Positions 54,739 through 64,000 of a DNA stretch of 64,000 bases are shown piece after piece. The stretch's first letter is position 1, and every line of letters starts with the position of its first letter. Source of the stretch: Gammaproteobacteria bacterium (lineage in GTDB: Bacteria; Pseudomonadota; Gammaproteobacteria; Eutrophobiales; Eutrophobiaceae); contig QKIY01000039.1 in the NCBI GenBank assembly GCA_003250975.1, forward strand, positions 1 to 64,000, in the 5' to 3' direction. The position numbers were made by a program, and so were the translations under genes. A model generated the notes under the pieces. The model was not told where the DNA came from. It saw nothing but the letters and a program-made list of their open reading frames with translations, and searched no databases.

Positions 54739-56094
54739 TTATCCTGTGAGCCGGACGATGTCGTTATAAAATACAAGGACCATAAGCGCCAGCAGGATAA
54801 AAAGGCCTATCTGCTGTCCCACTAGCTGGGCCGTTTCTGATACCGGTTTACGCCTGCAAAACTCTATCAGGTAATAGAGCAGATGGCCGCCATCCAGCAA
54901 GGGCACAGGCAATAGGTTCAGTACGCCCAGACTGACACTGACAATCCCAAGAAACCAGAGGAAGGCAGCCAGACCGTTTTCCGCAGATTCACCGGCATAC
55001 TGGGCAATACTGATCGGTCCGCTTAGGTTCCTGTAGGAGGCCTCCCCGGTTATCATCTTACCCAACATCCTTAGGGTCAGCCAGGACATGTCAAACGTCC
55101 TGAATATTGCCCTGGCCAATGCCGGTATCGGGCTGTAAGACTCTTCAGCAACAAGCAGGGGCGGAGCCCTGTTTATGGCGCCGATAAAGCCTATTTCTTC
55201 ACCCTGCTCCAGCTGCTTTCTGTCGGGACGTAATGTAATGATCTTTAACTCTTCACCCTGCTGCACCTCTACGGATAATTGCGTTTCCGGATTTTTCCTG
55301 ATGACTTCAACCCAGTCACGCCAGTCCTTAATCTCAATTTCATTTACTCGGAGAATCTTGTCACCTGCCTGCAATCCAGCCCTGTCAGCCGCAAGGCCTG
55401 CCTGAACTTCACCTATGACTGCCGGGACAATAAATTGCTTTGGCGTGATACCAATGTGCTCAAGCAGGCCCTTCTCGGCCAAGTCATCAATCGAGACATC
55501 CTGTAGATTGATAAAAACTTCTCTTTCAACGCCATCGGGCCGGGACAGAGTCAATTTAACGCGCCCCCCGTCAACAACGCTGTTTACTAAATTGTCCACA
55601 ACCATCGTCCATGTAGCAGTCTCTCTCGTATCTACTGCGATGACCTTGTCATCAGACCGGATGCCGGCATCGCTGGCGATGGATTGGGGTTCGACCTCAC
55701 CTACCAATGGCTGCAGACCTGTGAGTCCTACCATATACATCATCCAATAAGCCAGGATGGCAAACAGGAAATTAAACAATGGACCAGCCAGGACAATGGC
55801 CGTACGTTGAGACAGGGGTTGGCGGTTAAACGTGCGACTGAGTTCTTCTACCGGAACCTGGCCTTCTCTTTCATCCAGCATCTTGACATAGCCACCCAGT
55901 GGCAAGGCAGCGATTACCAGTTCTGTCCTGTCCTTGCCGAAAGTTCTTTTCCAGAGTGGCCTGCCAAATCCTATCGAGAAACGCAGAATCTTGACATTGC
56001 ATTTTCTGGCCACCCAGAAGTGACCGTATTCATGAAATGTCACCAGGATTCCTAGTGCGAAGATAAAAGCCAGCACGTGTTGTAATACTTCCAT
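54739..56094 (-). CDS. rseP: site-2 intramembrane protease RseP
   Basis: RseP cleaves anti-sigma factors such as RseA within the membrane. The 451-residue protein has the zinc site VTFHEYGHFWVARK near residue 20, two PDZ domains (about 115-280), and the third membrane motif NLLPVPLLDGGHLLYYLIE around residue 398. The start overlaps the dxr stop by one base. It is intact. Confidence 0.96.
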   Translation of the reverse strand: MEVLQHVLAFIFALGILVTFHEYGHFWVARKCNVKILRFSIGFGRPLWKRTFGKDRTELVIAALPLGGYVKMLDEREGQVPVEELSRTFNRQPLSQRTAIVLAGPLFNFLFAILAYWMMYMVGLTGLQPLVGEVEPQSIASDAGIRSDDKVIAVDTRETATWTMVVDNLVNSVVDGGRVKLTLSRPDGVEREVFINLQDVSIDDLAEKGLLEHIGITPKQFIVPAVIGEVQAGLAADRAGLQAGDKILRVNEIEIKDWRDWVEVIRKNPETQLSVEVQQGEELKIITLRPDRKQLEQGEEIGFIGAINRAPPLLVAEESYSPIPALARAIFRTFDMSWLTLRMLGKMITGEASYRNLSGPISIAQYAGESAENGLAAFLWFLGIVSVSLGVLNLLPVPLLDGGHLLYYLIEFCRRKPVSETAQLVGQQIGLFILLALMVLVFYNDIVRLTG

Positions 56095-57275
56095 TAAGCA
56101 GCGAGCCTCTGGATAATCCGGCCTGCCTCAACCCTGGCCGATTGGTCGTCTGCCAGGATAACCTCCAGTGTATCGGGCTCATGTACGGAAAGATTATCAA
56201 TTGTCTGCTCTACAACACGGGCAATATCGGTAAACCTGATCTCATTGTGCAGAAAGCTTTCCACGGCTACTTCATTAGCCGCATTGAGTATCGTCGTACA
56301 GGTGCCTCCCCTGTTGACAGCTTCCCTTGCCAGCCTCAAGCATGGGAAACGTTCGTAATCCGGGGCCTCAAAATCAAGGTGGGCAACTTCAAAAAGGTCG
56401 AGCTGGGGCACACCTGCATCGAACCTTTCGGGCCAGGCAAGCGCATGGGCTATGGGGGTGCGCATATCCGGATTGCCAAGTTGTGCCAGCACTGAACCAT
56501 CAGCGTATTGCACCAGTGAATGAATTACGCTCTGTGGATGGATCACTACCTGGATGTGATCTGCCGTCGTATTGAATAACCAGCAGGCCTCGATTACTTC
56601 CAGGCCCTTGTTCATCATTGTTGCGGAGTCCACCGAGATCTTCCGCCCCATCGACCAGTTGGGATGCGCACAGGCCTGCGCCGGTGTCATTTTTTCAAGG
56701 TCCTTCAATGCTGTAGTTCGAAAAGGCCCGCCCGAAGCCGTTAACAGGATACGAGTCACACCATTGGGACCTAGACCGCCTGAAATATCGGGAGGCAAAC
56801 ATTGGAAGATAGCATTATGCTCACTGTCTATGGGTAATAATTCAGCATGACTGTCATGTATAGCGTCAATAAACAACTGGCCGGACATGACTAGGGCTTC
56901 CTTGTTGGCCAGCAATATCCGCTTGCCTGCCCTTGCTGCTGCCAGTGTCGGCAACAGACCGGCAGCACCGACAATCGCTGCCATTACATAATCCGTTTCT
57001 GCCAACTGGCAGACTGTTTCCAAGCCAGGATTTCCGGCTAGCACGCGTGTATCAGGTGCCTTGTCATGGATAAGTTTCTCAAGCTTTTCGGCATTCTCAC
57101 TGTTTGCCATTACGGCATAGATCGGTTGCCAGCGGATACATTGTTCAACCAGTAATTCAACATTCGAGTTCGCTGTAAGTGCCACAATCCGGAACTTGTC
57201 CTGGTGTCGTGAAACGACATCAAGCGTGTTAACGCCAATGCTGCCAGTAGAACCTAAAATAGTTATGCCTTTCAC
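56094..57275 (-). CDS. dxr: 1-deoxy-D-xylulose 5-phosphate reductoisomerase
   Basis: Dxr makes 2-C-methylerythritol 4-phosphate in the non-mevalonate isoprenoid pathway. The 393-residue protein has the NADPH motif [16 protein letters not shown] at the start, [53 protein letters not shown] and [13 protein letters not shown]. It overlaps cdsA by ATGA (57272-57275). Confidence 0.97.
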   Translation of the reverse strand: MKGITILGSTGSIGVNTLDVVSRHQDKFRIVALTANSNVELLVEQCIRWQPIYAVMANSENAEKLEKLIHDKAPDTRVLAGNPGLETVCQLAETDYVMAAIVGAAGLLPTLAAARAGKRILLANKEALVMSGQLFIDAIHDSHAELLPIDSEHNAIFQCLPPDISGGLGPNGVTRILLTASGGPFRTTALKDLEKMTPAQACAHPNWSMGRKISVDSATMMNKGLEVIEACWLFNTTADHIQVVIHPQSVIHSLVQYADGSVLAQLGNPDMRTPIAHALAWPERFDAGVPQLDLFEVAHLDFEAPDYERFPCLRLAREAVNRGGTCTTILNAANEVAVESFLHNEIRFTDIARVVEQTIDNLSVHEPDTLEVILADDQSARVEAGRIIQRLAA

Positions 57276-58105
57276 AACCGATCTCCCAATAAATTGAAAC
57301 CAAAAACATAGACAGGTGCCGCAGCCAACAGGCTATCAACCCGGTCAAGTACGCCACCATGACCTGGTAATAGAGAGCTAGTGTCTTTCAAATGCACACT
57401 ACGCTTGAACATGCTGATAAACAGATCACCAATGACAGAAAAGACCATAGTGATCATGAATAATATTACCAGCCAGATTCGGGTGTCAGAATCATAAATT
57501 CCTGCATAGCTGCTGTAGGCAAATGCCAGTAATATTGCCGCCACCATCGCACCCCAGAAACCCTCCCAGCTTTTCCCAGGACTAACCTTGCTGGCCAATT
57601 GATGCCTGCCTATGGAACTGCCCACAAAATAGGCGCTGCTGTCAACAAGCCAGATCAGTATAAAGAAAAGCAACACCCTCTCTATTCCATTTTCACCATT
57701 GTATAGAACAAATAAATTTATCCATGCTGGGAGGAGGATAATCACACCTATAACCAGCCTCATAAATGGCAGATCCGGGATTAATGGCCTGCCCAGCTGG
57801 TAGGTTATGACCATTACGAACCCCAAGCACCAGACAAGAACCCCGCCGAGAGTTAAATAATTGTCCCAGACAGGCGCGTGGAAAAGGTAAAAAAACAGCA
57901 TGGAAAGCAGCACGGCAGCAGGAAATACTGTCTTGCCTGTCCTGCTGCTGACCCGGCTGAGCCCCAGCCACTCCCATGCTCCCAGACTGATAAACAGAGC
58001 TAGTAAAAGGGAAAAAAGCAGGACTGACCCTGATAGTGTTATACCGATAACAATCAGGCCCAGCACCAGGGCAGTTATCAGGCGTTTTTCAAGGCCGGCC
58101 AGCAT
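57272..58105 (-). CDS. cdsA: phosphatidate cytidylyltransferase
   Basis: CdsA makes CDP-diacylglycerol for phospholipid synthesis. It is an integral membrane protein with about eight segments and the family signature near the C-terminal half, [16 protein letters not shown], followed by [19 protein letters not shown] and [18 protein letters not shown] 58105 (277 residues, [13 protein letters not shown]) is preferred; a TTG at 58153 would overlap uppS by 65 bases. It still overlaps the uppS end by 17 bases. Confidence 0.93.
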   Translation of the reverse strand: MLAGLEKRLITALVLGLIVIGITLSGSVLLFSLLLALFISLGAWEWLGLSRVSSRTGKTVFPAAVLLSMLFFYLFHAPVWDNYLTLGGVLVWCLGFVMVITYQLGRPLIPDLPFMRLVIGVIILLPAWINLFVLYNGENGIERVLLFFILIWLVDSSAYFVGSSIGRHQLASKVSPGKSWEGFWGAMVAAILLAFAYSSYAGIYDSDTRIWLVILFMITMVFSVIGDLFISMFKRSVHLKDTSSLLPGHGGVLDRVDSLLAAAPVYVFGFNLLGDRL

Positions 58106-58835
58106 TTTCGACCTGTTCTGTAATACCACCAAAACGCCTTTCCCTGCTGGCAAACCATTGCAATGCTATTTCAAACTCACTTTCGTCAAAATCCGGCCAC
58201 AGACAATCACAAAAATACAATTCAGTGTAGGCAATCTGCCAAAGCAGGAAGTTGCTGATTCGCCTCTCTCCCCCTGTCCTGATAAATAGATCAGGCTCGG
58301 GGAGATCAGAGAGACACATAAGTGATGCCATGAATTTTTCATCTACCTGCTCAACTGCCAGCTCACCTGATTTGATATCTGTCGCAATCTTCTTTGACGC
58401 CTCGGTAATATCCCACCTGCCGCCATAATTGATGGCAACATTGAGTTTCAAACCAATGTTATCCCTAGTCAGTTCATGTGCAGCATTTATAGAGGCCTGT
58501 AATGATTGCGGGAAGGCGGTGCAATCGCCTATAAAGCGCAAATTGACGTTATTTTTATGCAGATCATCAATTTCTTTCTGAAGAGAACTGATAAATAACT
58601 TTAAAAGATGTGATACCTCAGTTTCCGGACGTTTCCAGTTTTCACTGCTGAAAGCATAAACAGTTAGGACGCCGATATTATTTTTTGCACATTGCTGGAC
58701 AATCTTGCGGAGTGAATTTACACCGGCCTTGTGACCTGCTATTCGGGGTAATCCGCGTTTTTTAGCCCAGCGTCCATTGCCATCCATAATAATAACGACA
58801 TGCCGGGGCATGATTGCATGGTCAGACTGTGTCAT
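58089..58835 (-). CDS. uppS: undecaprenyl diphosphate synthase
   Basis: UppS builds the C55 lipid carrier used for peptidoglycan and O-antigen. The 248-residue protein has the cis-prenyltransferase signature HVVIIMDGNGRWAKKRGLPR with the catalytic Asp, GHKAGV, FSSENWKRP, and DLFIRTGGERRISNFLLWQ with Arg and Glu for substrate binding. It lies 32 bases after frr and overlaps cdsA. Confidence 0.97.
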   Translation of the reverse strand: MTQSDHAIMPRHVVIIMDGNGRWAKKRGLPRIAGHKAGVNSLRKIVQQCAKNNIGVLTVYAFSSENWKRPETEVSHLLKLFISSLQKEIDDLHKNNVNLRFIGDCTAFPQSLQASINAAHELTRDNIGLKLNVAINYGGRWDITEASKKIATDIKSGELAVEQVDEKFMASLMCLSDLPEPDLFIRTGGERRISNFLLWQIAYTELYFCDCLWPDFDESEFEIALQWFASRERRFGGITEQVENAGRP

Positions 58836-58867
58836 TCGTTACCAGGAAAAAAAGCAATGTCATGGCA

Positions 58868-59425
58868 TCAAATTTCCATCATTTCGCTTTCCTTTGCATC
58901 AAGTAATTTATCAATTGAAGCGATATGCCCGTCTGTTATCTTTTGTACCCTTTCTTCCGCCCGATGTTCTTCATCTTCCGATATGCTTTTTTCCTTTACC
59001 AGATCCTTGAATGACTGTTTTGCATCACGGCGGATATTACGGATTGCAACCCTGGTTTTCTCTGCTTCTCCACGCACAACCTTGATTAGTTCCTTGCGCC
59101 TCTCTTCAGTTAACGGAGGTAGTGGCACCCGAATTACTTCACCGGCTGTCACGGGATTAAGGCCCAGATCAGAATTGAGAATTGCTTTTTCGATCGCGGG
59201 TATGGCGCTCTTGTCCCAGGCACTTATGGACAATGTTCGCGCATCCTGCACAGAAATGGTTCCCACCTGACTGAGTGGCACTTGTGATCCATAGTATTCC
59301 ACCGTCACATGATCGAGAAGACTTGCATTTGCTCTGCCGGTCCTCATTTTGTCCATTTCATGTTTCAGGGCTTCAATGCTTTTTTTCATACGCTTGTCTG
59401 CATCTTTGATGATTTCATCTATCAT
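58868..59425 (-). CDS. frr: ribosome recycling factor
   Basis: With EF-G it splits post-termination ribosomes. The 185-residue length is exact for the family, and [46 protein letters not shown]-type core ([18 protein letters not shown]) and the C-terminal [15 protein letters not shown] match. It lies 11 bases after pyrH. Confidence 0.97.
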   Translation of the reverse strand: MIDEIIKDADKRMKKSIEALKHEMDKMRTGRANASLLDHVTVEYYGSQVPLSQVGTISVQDARTLSISAWDKSAIPAIEKAILNSDLGLNPVTAGEVIRVPLPPLTEERRKELIKVVRGEAEKTRVAIRNIRRDAKQSFKDLVKEKSISEDEEHRAEERVQKITDGHIASIDKLLDAKESEMMEI

Positions 59426-59436
59426 GTTTGCTCTCT

Positions 59437-60171
59437 CTATTTATTAGCTGTGACAAGAGTGCCCTCATCTTCCCCGCAAACTGCACGCATCAGCGAACCC
59501 TGCCTGGCCATATCAAGCACTCTCAGGGGCATACTGTTTTCACGACACAATACGACTGCTGTAGCGTCCATGACTTCTAGTTTTTGTTCAATCACTTCAT
59601 CATAACTGAGCCTTGCATAACGTTTTGCCGATTTGTTCCTGACTGGATCATCTGAATAGACGCCATCAACCTTGGTTGCCTTAATAAGAAGATCCGCACC
59701 AATTTCAATCGCTCTGAGACTGGCGGCAGAATCTGTCGTAAAGAAGGGGTTACCTGTGCCGGCAGCAAAGATAATAATGCGTCCCTTTTCAAGGTGGCGT
59801 ACTGCACGTCTGCGTATGTAATCTTCACAGATCTGGTTGATCTTTATTGCTGACATTACCCGAGCGTGCAAACCCAGCTGCTCAAGGGCATCCTGCATAG
59901 CAAGGGAATTCATAATAGTTGCTAACATGCCCATATGGTCTGCGGTTACCCGGTCAATACCAGCAGCGGATAGCCCAGCACCGCGAAAAATATTGCCTCC
60001 ACCTATGACAATAGCAACCTCGACATTGGCTTTGCTCAGTTCGTTAATTTCACTGGCGATACGTCTGATTACCCCGGGGTCAATTCCATAGGCACTTTCT
60101 CCCATCAATGCCTCGCCACTGAGCTTTAGAAGAACCCGCCGGTATTTGATTTTTTTTGACGGGTTAGACAA
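59437..60171 (-). CDS. pyrH: uridylate kinase
   Basis: PyrH phosphorylates UMP to UDP. The 244-residue protein shows [24 protein letters not shown] as [48 protein letters not shown], and VDGVYSDDP, all typical of bacterial UMP kinases. It lies five bases after tsf. Confidence 0.97.
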   Translation of the reverse strand: MSNPSKKIKYRRVLLKLSGEALMGESAYGIDPGVIRRIASEINELSKANVEVAIVIGGGNIFRGAGLSAAGIDRVTADHMGMLATIMNSLAMQDALEQLGLHARVMSAIKINQICEDYIRRRAVRHLEKGRIIIFAAGTGNPFFTTDSAASLRAIEIGADLLIKATKVDGVYSDDPVRNKSAKRYARLSYDEVIEQKLEVMDATAVVLCRENSMPLRVLDMARQGSLMRAVCGEDEGTLVTANK

Positions 60172-60176
60172 TGGAT

Positions 60177-61061
60177 TTACTCTCCCTTTGCCTGTGCCAT
60201 GACTTCTTCGGCAAAATTATCGCTGCGTTTTTCCAGTCCTTCTCCAACTTCATAACGAAAGAACCGGTTTACCTTTGCGTCTGCTGATGAGAGCAACTTA
60301 TTAATCGAGGTATCGGGGTCCTTGACAAATGATTGACCGAGCAGGGTGATTTCCTTCTTGAATTTTGAAATACGGCCATTCACCATTTTTTCGATAATGT
60401 TATCCGGTTTGCCGCTTTCCCGCGCCTGTGCGATAAATATTTCCTTTTCTTTTTCCAGGGTTTCCGCAGGTATCTGATCATCGGATATACATATTGGTGG
60501 TGGAAGATGCCCTGCCACATGCATTGCGACATCTCTGGCAAGTTCTTCATTGCCACCGGACATGTCCACCAGAACACCGATACGGGTTCCATGCAAGTAG
60601 ATACCGAGGTTATCCCCTTTGGCACTGTGCAAAACATAGCGTCTAACACTGATGTTTTCACCAATCTTGGCTACCAGTTGCTGCCTGGCTTCTTCAACGG
60701 TTATCCCCGAAGACATTTTCGTATTAAGCAATGATTCAAGATCTGCTGGAGAGTTGGCTAGGATGGTGTCAGCCACATTGTCACAGAACGATATGAAGTT
60801 TTGATCTTTGGCTACAAAATCGGTTTCAGAATTTACTTCCAGGATTACAGTCCTGCCTGCATCGTCCTGTTTTATGATGATATTGCCTTCCGCTGCAATA
60901 CGGCCTGATTTTTTGGCGGCCTTAGCAATGCCCGCCTTTCTCATCGCTTCAATAGCCGCTTCAATATCACCATCAGCCTCTTTCAGGGCCTGTTTACAAT
61001 CCATCATACCAGCGCCGGTACGCTCGCGAAGTTCTTTAACCATTCCGGCTGTTATTTGCAT
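60177..61061 (-). CDS. tsf: elongation factor Ts
   Basis: EF-Ts recharges EF-Tu with GTP. The 294-residue protein begins with a UBA-like domain ([19 protein letters not shown]) and contains the core [12 protein letters not shown] at about 80-91. The rest covers the N and C core domains and coiled coil. It lies 45 bases after rpsB, the usual pairing. Confidence 0.97.
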   Translation of the reverse strand: MQITAGMVKELRERTGAGMMDCKQALKEADGDIEAAIEAMRKAGIAKAAKKSGRIAAEGNIIIKQDDAGRTVILEVNSETDFVAKDQNFISFCDNVADTILANSPADLESLLNTKMSSGITVEEARQQLVAKIGENISVRRYVLHSAKGDNLGIYLHGTRIGVLVDMSGGNEELARDVAMHVAGHLPPPICISDDQIPAETLEKEKEIFIAQARESGKPDNIIEKMVNGRISKFKKEITLLGQSFVKDPDTSINKLLSSADAKVNRFFRYEVGEGLEKRSDNFAEEVMAQAKGE

Positions 61062-61106
61062 CTCAACTATTCCTCATCTGGCTCATGTTAAAAAATGACC
61101 GTCGAT

Positions 61107-62102
61107 TCAAGAAGTTTTTTTTGCCACTTTCTTCTTGGTAACTTTCTTCTTGGTAACTTTCTTTTTTGTCACCTTCTTCTTTGTGATATTTTTCTTCGGT
61201 GCAGCGCTTTTTTCTTCACTATCGGCTTCAACGGGGGCTGCTTCAACATTTTCCCCTTTCACCTCTGATTCAGCAGCTTCCCTGATAATCTTACTCCCTA
61301 CCTTCTTCTTCACTTTGATCTTAGAAGGTATTGCCGGCTGCTCGGATTCCTTGATAACGGGTTCACCGGCCTCATTCAGCTCGATAAACTCATCACCTTC
61401 ACCTGCACCCAGGTGAGCCACGGACTGACGTCCTTCAATAATTGCATCTGCTACGCCTTTGCAATAAAGTCTGATAGACCTAATTGCATCGTCGTTTCCA
61501 GGAATAATGTAATCAATACCATCCGGGCAGTTGTTACTGTCAACAACACCCACTACCGGTATCCCCAGCTTCTGTGCCTCCTTGATGGCGATATACTCAT
61601 AGCCCACATCGATCACAAATAGCACATCCGGCAGCCCGCCCATATCTTTGATACCAGAGAGAGTTCGCTCAAGTTTTTCAAGTTCGCGTCGGCGTATCAA
61701 CTGGTCTTTTTTACCCAATCTCTCCATTGTCCCGTCTTCCTGCTGGGCTTCCAGTTCCTTGAGGCGGTTAATGGATTGTTTGACCGTCTTGAAATTGGTC
61801 AGCAAACCACCCAACCAACGGCGATTGATGTAGGGCATGTCACACCGCATCGCCTCATCCCTGACAATATTTTGGGCGGCGCGCTTCGTCCCTACAAAAA
61901 GGATTTTCTTTCGCTTGGAGGCTTGCTTGCTGATGAAATTTATTGCCTCATTGTAAAGCGGCAAGGTCTTTTCCAGATTGATGATATGGATCTTGTTTCT
62001 CTGGCCAAACAGGAAGGGGGCCATTTGAGGATTCCAGAACCGGGCCTGGTGGCCAAAGTGCACACCGGCCTCCAGCATTTCTCTCATGCTGACATTAGAC
62101 AT
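61107..62102 (-). CDS. rpsB: 30S ribosomal protein S2 with long lysine-rich C-terminal extension
   Basis: S2 belongs to the small-subunit head/back. Residues 1 to about 228 are a standard S2 ([50 protein letters not shown]). The protein then continues about 100 residues beyond the usual length (331 against about 240), first acidic (235-300), then five KKKVT-type repeats to the end (303-330). The tail is encoded in frame by a tandem repeat. A leader with two hairpins and a clear promoter lie upstream. Confidence 0.96.
   Translation of the reverse strand: MSNVSMREMLEAGVHFGHQARFWNPQMAPFLFGQRNKIHIINLEKTLPLYNEAINFISKQASKRKKILFVGTKRAAQNIVRDEAMRCDMPYINRRWLGGLLTNFKTVKQSINRLKELEAQQEDGTMERLGKKDQLIRRRELEKLERTLSGIKDMGGLPDVLFVIDVGYEYIAIKEAQKLGIPVVGVVDSNNCPDGIDYIIPGNDDAIRSIRLYCKGVADAIIEGRQSVAHLGAGEGDEFIELNEAGEPVIKESEQPAIPSKIKVKKKVGSKIIREAAESEVKGENVEAAPVEADSEEKSAAPKKNITKKKVTKKKVTKKKVTKKKVAKKTS
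61125..61199. repeat. 15-base tandem repeat encoding the S2 tail
   Basis: About five degenerate copies of a 15-base unit (plus strand ACTTTCTTCTTGGTA) lie at the 3' end of rpsB. Each encodes Lys-Lys-Lys-Val-Thr or a near variant. Two neighbouring copies are identical, which suggests recent slippage or unequal exchange, and the copy number may vary between strains. Confidence 0.85.
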
Positions 62103-62118
62103 AGTTGTATTCTCCTAA

Positions 62119-62174
62119 GGGGTTAAGCCTCCGCGTACCCCATGCAATAACCCGTCAGCTCCAGGCTGTTCGGG
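62119..62174 (-). promoter_or_regulatory. rpsB leader with two hairpins, candidate S2 autoregulatory element
   Basis: On the minus strand, before the rpsB ATG at 62102, a bulged hairpin is formed by CCCG/CGGG and CAGC/GCTG (62151-62174, loop 62160-62164). It is followed by a second hairpin GGGGTA...TTAACCCC (62119-62141) whose end reaches into AGGAG, the ribosome site. In many Gammaproteobacteria S2 binds its own leader to repress rpsB-tsf. The position and two-hairpin form fit, but I cannot align to the known family. Confidence 0.55.
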
Positions 62175-62230
62175 CACCCATTACACGGTTTCGGTGCGCG
62201 TGTGTCGTTTGTTTGTTAAACTGCGGGCGC

Positions 62231-62259
62231 TTTATACCATATAAGCCTAGGGATAACAA
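62231..62259 (-). promoter_or_regulatory. sigma-70 promoter of rpsB-tsf
   Basis: On the minus strand, TTGTTA (62259-62254) and TATAAA (62236-62231) are 17 bases apart, with a TG-x extended -10 (TGGTATAAA). The expected start near 62224 gives a leader of about 120 bases that includes the two hairpins at 62119-62174. Confidence 0.7.
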
Positions 62260-62289
62260 TTGCTTAGCACTAAATAAATAAAAATCACC

Positions 62290-63057
62290 ATGCCAGTAAC
62301 CATCAAAACAGCCGAGGAAATAGAAAAAATGCGTGTTGCCGGACGCCTAGCTGCTGAAGTGCTACTATTTATCGAGCCCTACGTCAGGCCTGGCACGACT
62401 ACAGCCGAGCTGGACCGTCTCTGTCATGATTACATCGTCAATACCCAGGGCGCCATTCCCGCCCCACTCAATTACCGCGGGTTTCCCAAGTCCATCTGTA
62501 CCTCGGTCAACCATGTCGTCTGCCATGGCATCCCCGGGGACAAAAAACTCAAGGATGGCGACATTATCAACATTGATATCACGGTCATCAAGGATGACTA
62601 TCATGGTGACACCAGCAAGATGTTTTATGTGGGCAAACCTTCTATCCTTGCCCGGCGCCTAGTCGAGACCACCTATGAATGCATGCATATCGGCATCGAT
62701 TTGGTGAAAACGGGTGTCCGCCTGGGTGATATCGGCCATGCAATCCAAAAACATGCAGAGGCCCATAACTATTCGGTGGTACGAGAATACTGTGGTCACG
62801 GGATCGGACGGGAGTTTCATGAAGACCCGCAGATTCTGCATTATGGCGAAAAAGGCACCGGGCTGGCCCTGGAGGCAGGGATGACCTTTACCATTGAGCC
62901 CATGATCAATGCGGGAAAACGCCATGTGAAATTACTCGCGGATGAATGGACAGTAGTCACCAAGGACAGGAGCCTATCTGCACAATGGGAACATACCATC
63001 CTGGTCACAGACGACGGTCACGAGGTGCTTACCCGCCGCCCCGATGAAGAATTCTAA
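62290..63057 (+). CDS. map: methionine aminopeptidase type I
   Basis: Map removes the initiator methionine. The 255-residue protein has the metal ligands in INIDITVIKDDYHGDTSKM (Asp pair), EYCGHGIGREFHEDP (His), FTIEPMINAG (Glu) and SLSAQWEHTILV (Glu). It diverges from rpsB across 187 bases and is followed three bases later by glnD, as in Pseudomonas and enterics. Confidence 0.97.
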   Translation: MPVTIKTAEEIEKMRVAGRLAAEVLLFIEPYVRPGTTTAELDRLCHDYIVNTQGAIPAPLNYRGFPKSICTSVNHVVCHGIPGDKKLKDGDIINIDITVIKDDYHGDTSKMFYVGKPSILARRLVETTYECMHIGIDLVKTGVRLGDIGHAIQKHAEAHNYSVVREYCGHGIGREFHEDPQILHYGEKGTGLALEAGMTFTIEPMINAGKRHVKLLADEWTVVTKDRSLSAQWEHTILVTDDGHEVLTRRPDEEF

Positions 63058-63060
63058 TCT

Positions 63061-64000
63061 ATGCACCCAGAAGACAACGTCAATGCCGGGCTCTTTGATG
63101 AAGCGGGATTCAGAATATCCCTGGAAAAGACCGAAAACCGCCTGATCCCTTTCAAACATGCCCTGCATGCCGGCAGGGAGCTACTCAACGAGGCCTTTCG
63201 TGAGGGAGCCCCCGTTGACAGGCTGGTGCGCCAGCACAGCTGGTTAATCGATCAATTGCTGATTCAGGCCTGGGATTTGCTTGTCGCATCCGATGACATG
63301 GGACTGGTCGCCGTCGGCGGTTACGGCCGGGGAGAACTACACCCCTGTTCAGACATTGATCTGATGGTATTAAAAAAGCCCCGGGCTACAAAGACCTCTC
63401 TGGAAAAGATCGAAAAATTTCTGACGTTTCTCTGGGATATCGGACTGGAAGTCGGACACAGTGTCCGCAGTACCAGGGACTGTGTTAGAGAAGCGAAACG
63501 CGATATCACTGTTGCAACCAATCTAATCGAAGCAAGATTACTGACGGGAAGTAAGGAATTATTCAAGGATATGCGCAAGCTGACTGGCCCGCAAAATATC
63601 TGGCCTACACGGAAATTCTTTGAAGTGAAGCTTCAGGAACAGTCAGCCAGGCATAAAAAATATGACGATTCCGAACACAAGCTGGAGCCCAATATAAAGG
63701 AATGTCCGGGAGGACTGCGGGATATACAGATGATCGGTTGGGTCGCCAAACGGCATTTCGGAGCAGATACGCTCGAAGAATTGATTGACTACGATTTCCT
63801 GACCCGTGATGAATGGCAAAGACTTCGAACCGGCCAGTCCCTGCTCTGGGGCATACGCTACGGGCTGCATCTGATGACCAATCGCCGTGATGACCGGCTG
63901 CTTTTTGACTATCAACGTTCCATTGCCGAGCAATTTGGATTCAAAGCGCAGGGCAACAGCGGAATAGAACAATTCATGAAGATGTATTATCGCACTGTCC
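63061..64000 (+). CDS. glnD: bifunctional uridylyltransferase GlnD (5' part, cut by window end)
   Basis: GlnD adds UMP to or removes it from PII proteins in response to glutamine. About 313 residues are present and the frame is open to the window end. The nucleotidyltransferase motif GGYGRGELHPCSDIDLMVL lies around residue 87 with the G-x-D-x-D pattern, followed by VGHSVRSTRDC, and EPNIKECPGGLRDIQMIGW near 225. The HD and ACT domains lie beyond the window. It follows map by three bases. Confidence 0.95.
   Translation, partial: MHPEDNVNAGLFDEAGFRISLEKTENRLIPFKHALHAGRELLNEAFREGAPVDRLVRQHSWLIDQLLIQAWDLLVASDDMGLVAVGGYGRGELHPCSDIDLMVLKKPRATKTSLEKIEKFLTFLWDIGLEVGHSVRSTRDCVREAKRDITVATNLIEARLLTGSKELFKDMRKLTGPQNIWPTRKFFEVKLQEQSARHKKYDDSEHKLEPNIKECPGGLRDIQMIGWVAKRHFGADTLEELIDYDFLTRDEWQRLRTGQSLLWGIRYGLHLMTNRRDDRLLFDYQRSIAEQFGFKAQGNSGIEQFMKMYYRTV

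Noticed and set aside
1-64000. CRISPR arrays, insertion sequences, prophage genes, tRNA or rRNA genes
   Set aside because: None was seen on either strand. The only tandem repeat is the short coding repeat in rpsB.

Overview
The window is bacterial chromosome from a gammaproteobacterium. The right third (about 42-64 kb) is the envelope and translation block typical of Gammaproteobacteria: rpsB-tsf-pyrH-frr-uppS-cdsA-dxr-rseP-bamA-skp-lpxD-fabZ-lpxA-lpxB-rnhB-dnaE-accA-tilS on the minus strand, with map-glnD diverging from rpsB. No rRNA or tRNA gene was seen, so genus cannot be set. The left part points to a respiratory organism that oxidises alcohols or aldehydes: complete PQQ biosynthesis, a tungsten-type aldehyde oxidoreductase, a cytochrome b561, a type II NADH dehydrogenase and a PQQ-associated beta-propeller protein.

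Layout. 0.1-3.5 kb: pqqABCDE. 3.5-6.4 kb (minus): folP, pip and a SHOCT-domain exported protein. 6.6-7.8 kb: porin. 8.3-12.7 kb (minus): a three-subunit aldehyde oxidoreductase (aorABC) with a MoaD-like protein and a small unknown. 13.0-18.1 kb: PQQ-associated periplasmic proteins, cytochrome b561, a membrane protein and a NarL-type two-component system. 18.3-23.2 kb: a TonB2-type operon (DUF3450, TtpC, ExbB, ExbD, TonB, TPR). 23.2-24.5 kb: a receiver/Ser-Thr kinase fusion. 24.6-30.2 kb: tolC-adaptor-RND efflux operon. 30.3-33.1 kb: TraB/GumN, DUF1244, NDH-2 and a small conserved protein. 33.1-36.4 kb: a sigma-54 two-component pair diverging from a second, orphan pqqA. 36.6-41.2 kb: a same-strand, AT-rich accessory operon (L,D-transpeptidase, DUF302-like protein, MotA/ExbB-like channel, ExbD/YfaP-like protein, membrane protein, vWA-TM-FHA protein). 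41.1-64 kb: the core block.

Two points stand out. First, there are two pqqA genes 36 kb apart. Each is preceded by a CTGGCATG-type -24/-12 sequence with the exact GG-N10-GC spacing of sigma-54 promoters. The second copy diverges from a sigma-54 activator and its kinase, and has two TGGT...ACCA dyads about 100-135 bases upstream of the -24 box and a bulged hairpin at the expected 5' end of the message. This suggests PQQ precursor supply is under sigma-54 control. Second, the 37.7-41.2 kb genes look like an undescribed envelope machine: a proton-channel pair whose ExbD-like subunit carries a YfaP-type periplasmic domain, coupled to a protein with a periplasmic vWA domain and a cytoplasmic phosphothreonine-reading FHA domain. 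The receiver/Ser-Thr kinase at 23.2 kb is the only kinase in the window that could write an FHA mark. All functional statements come from reading the sequence and from family knowledge; no database search was run.
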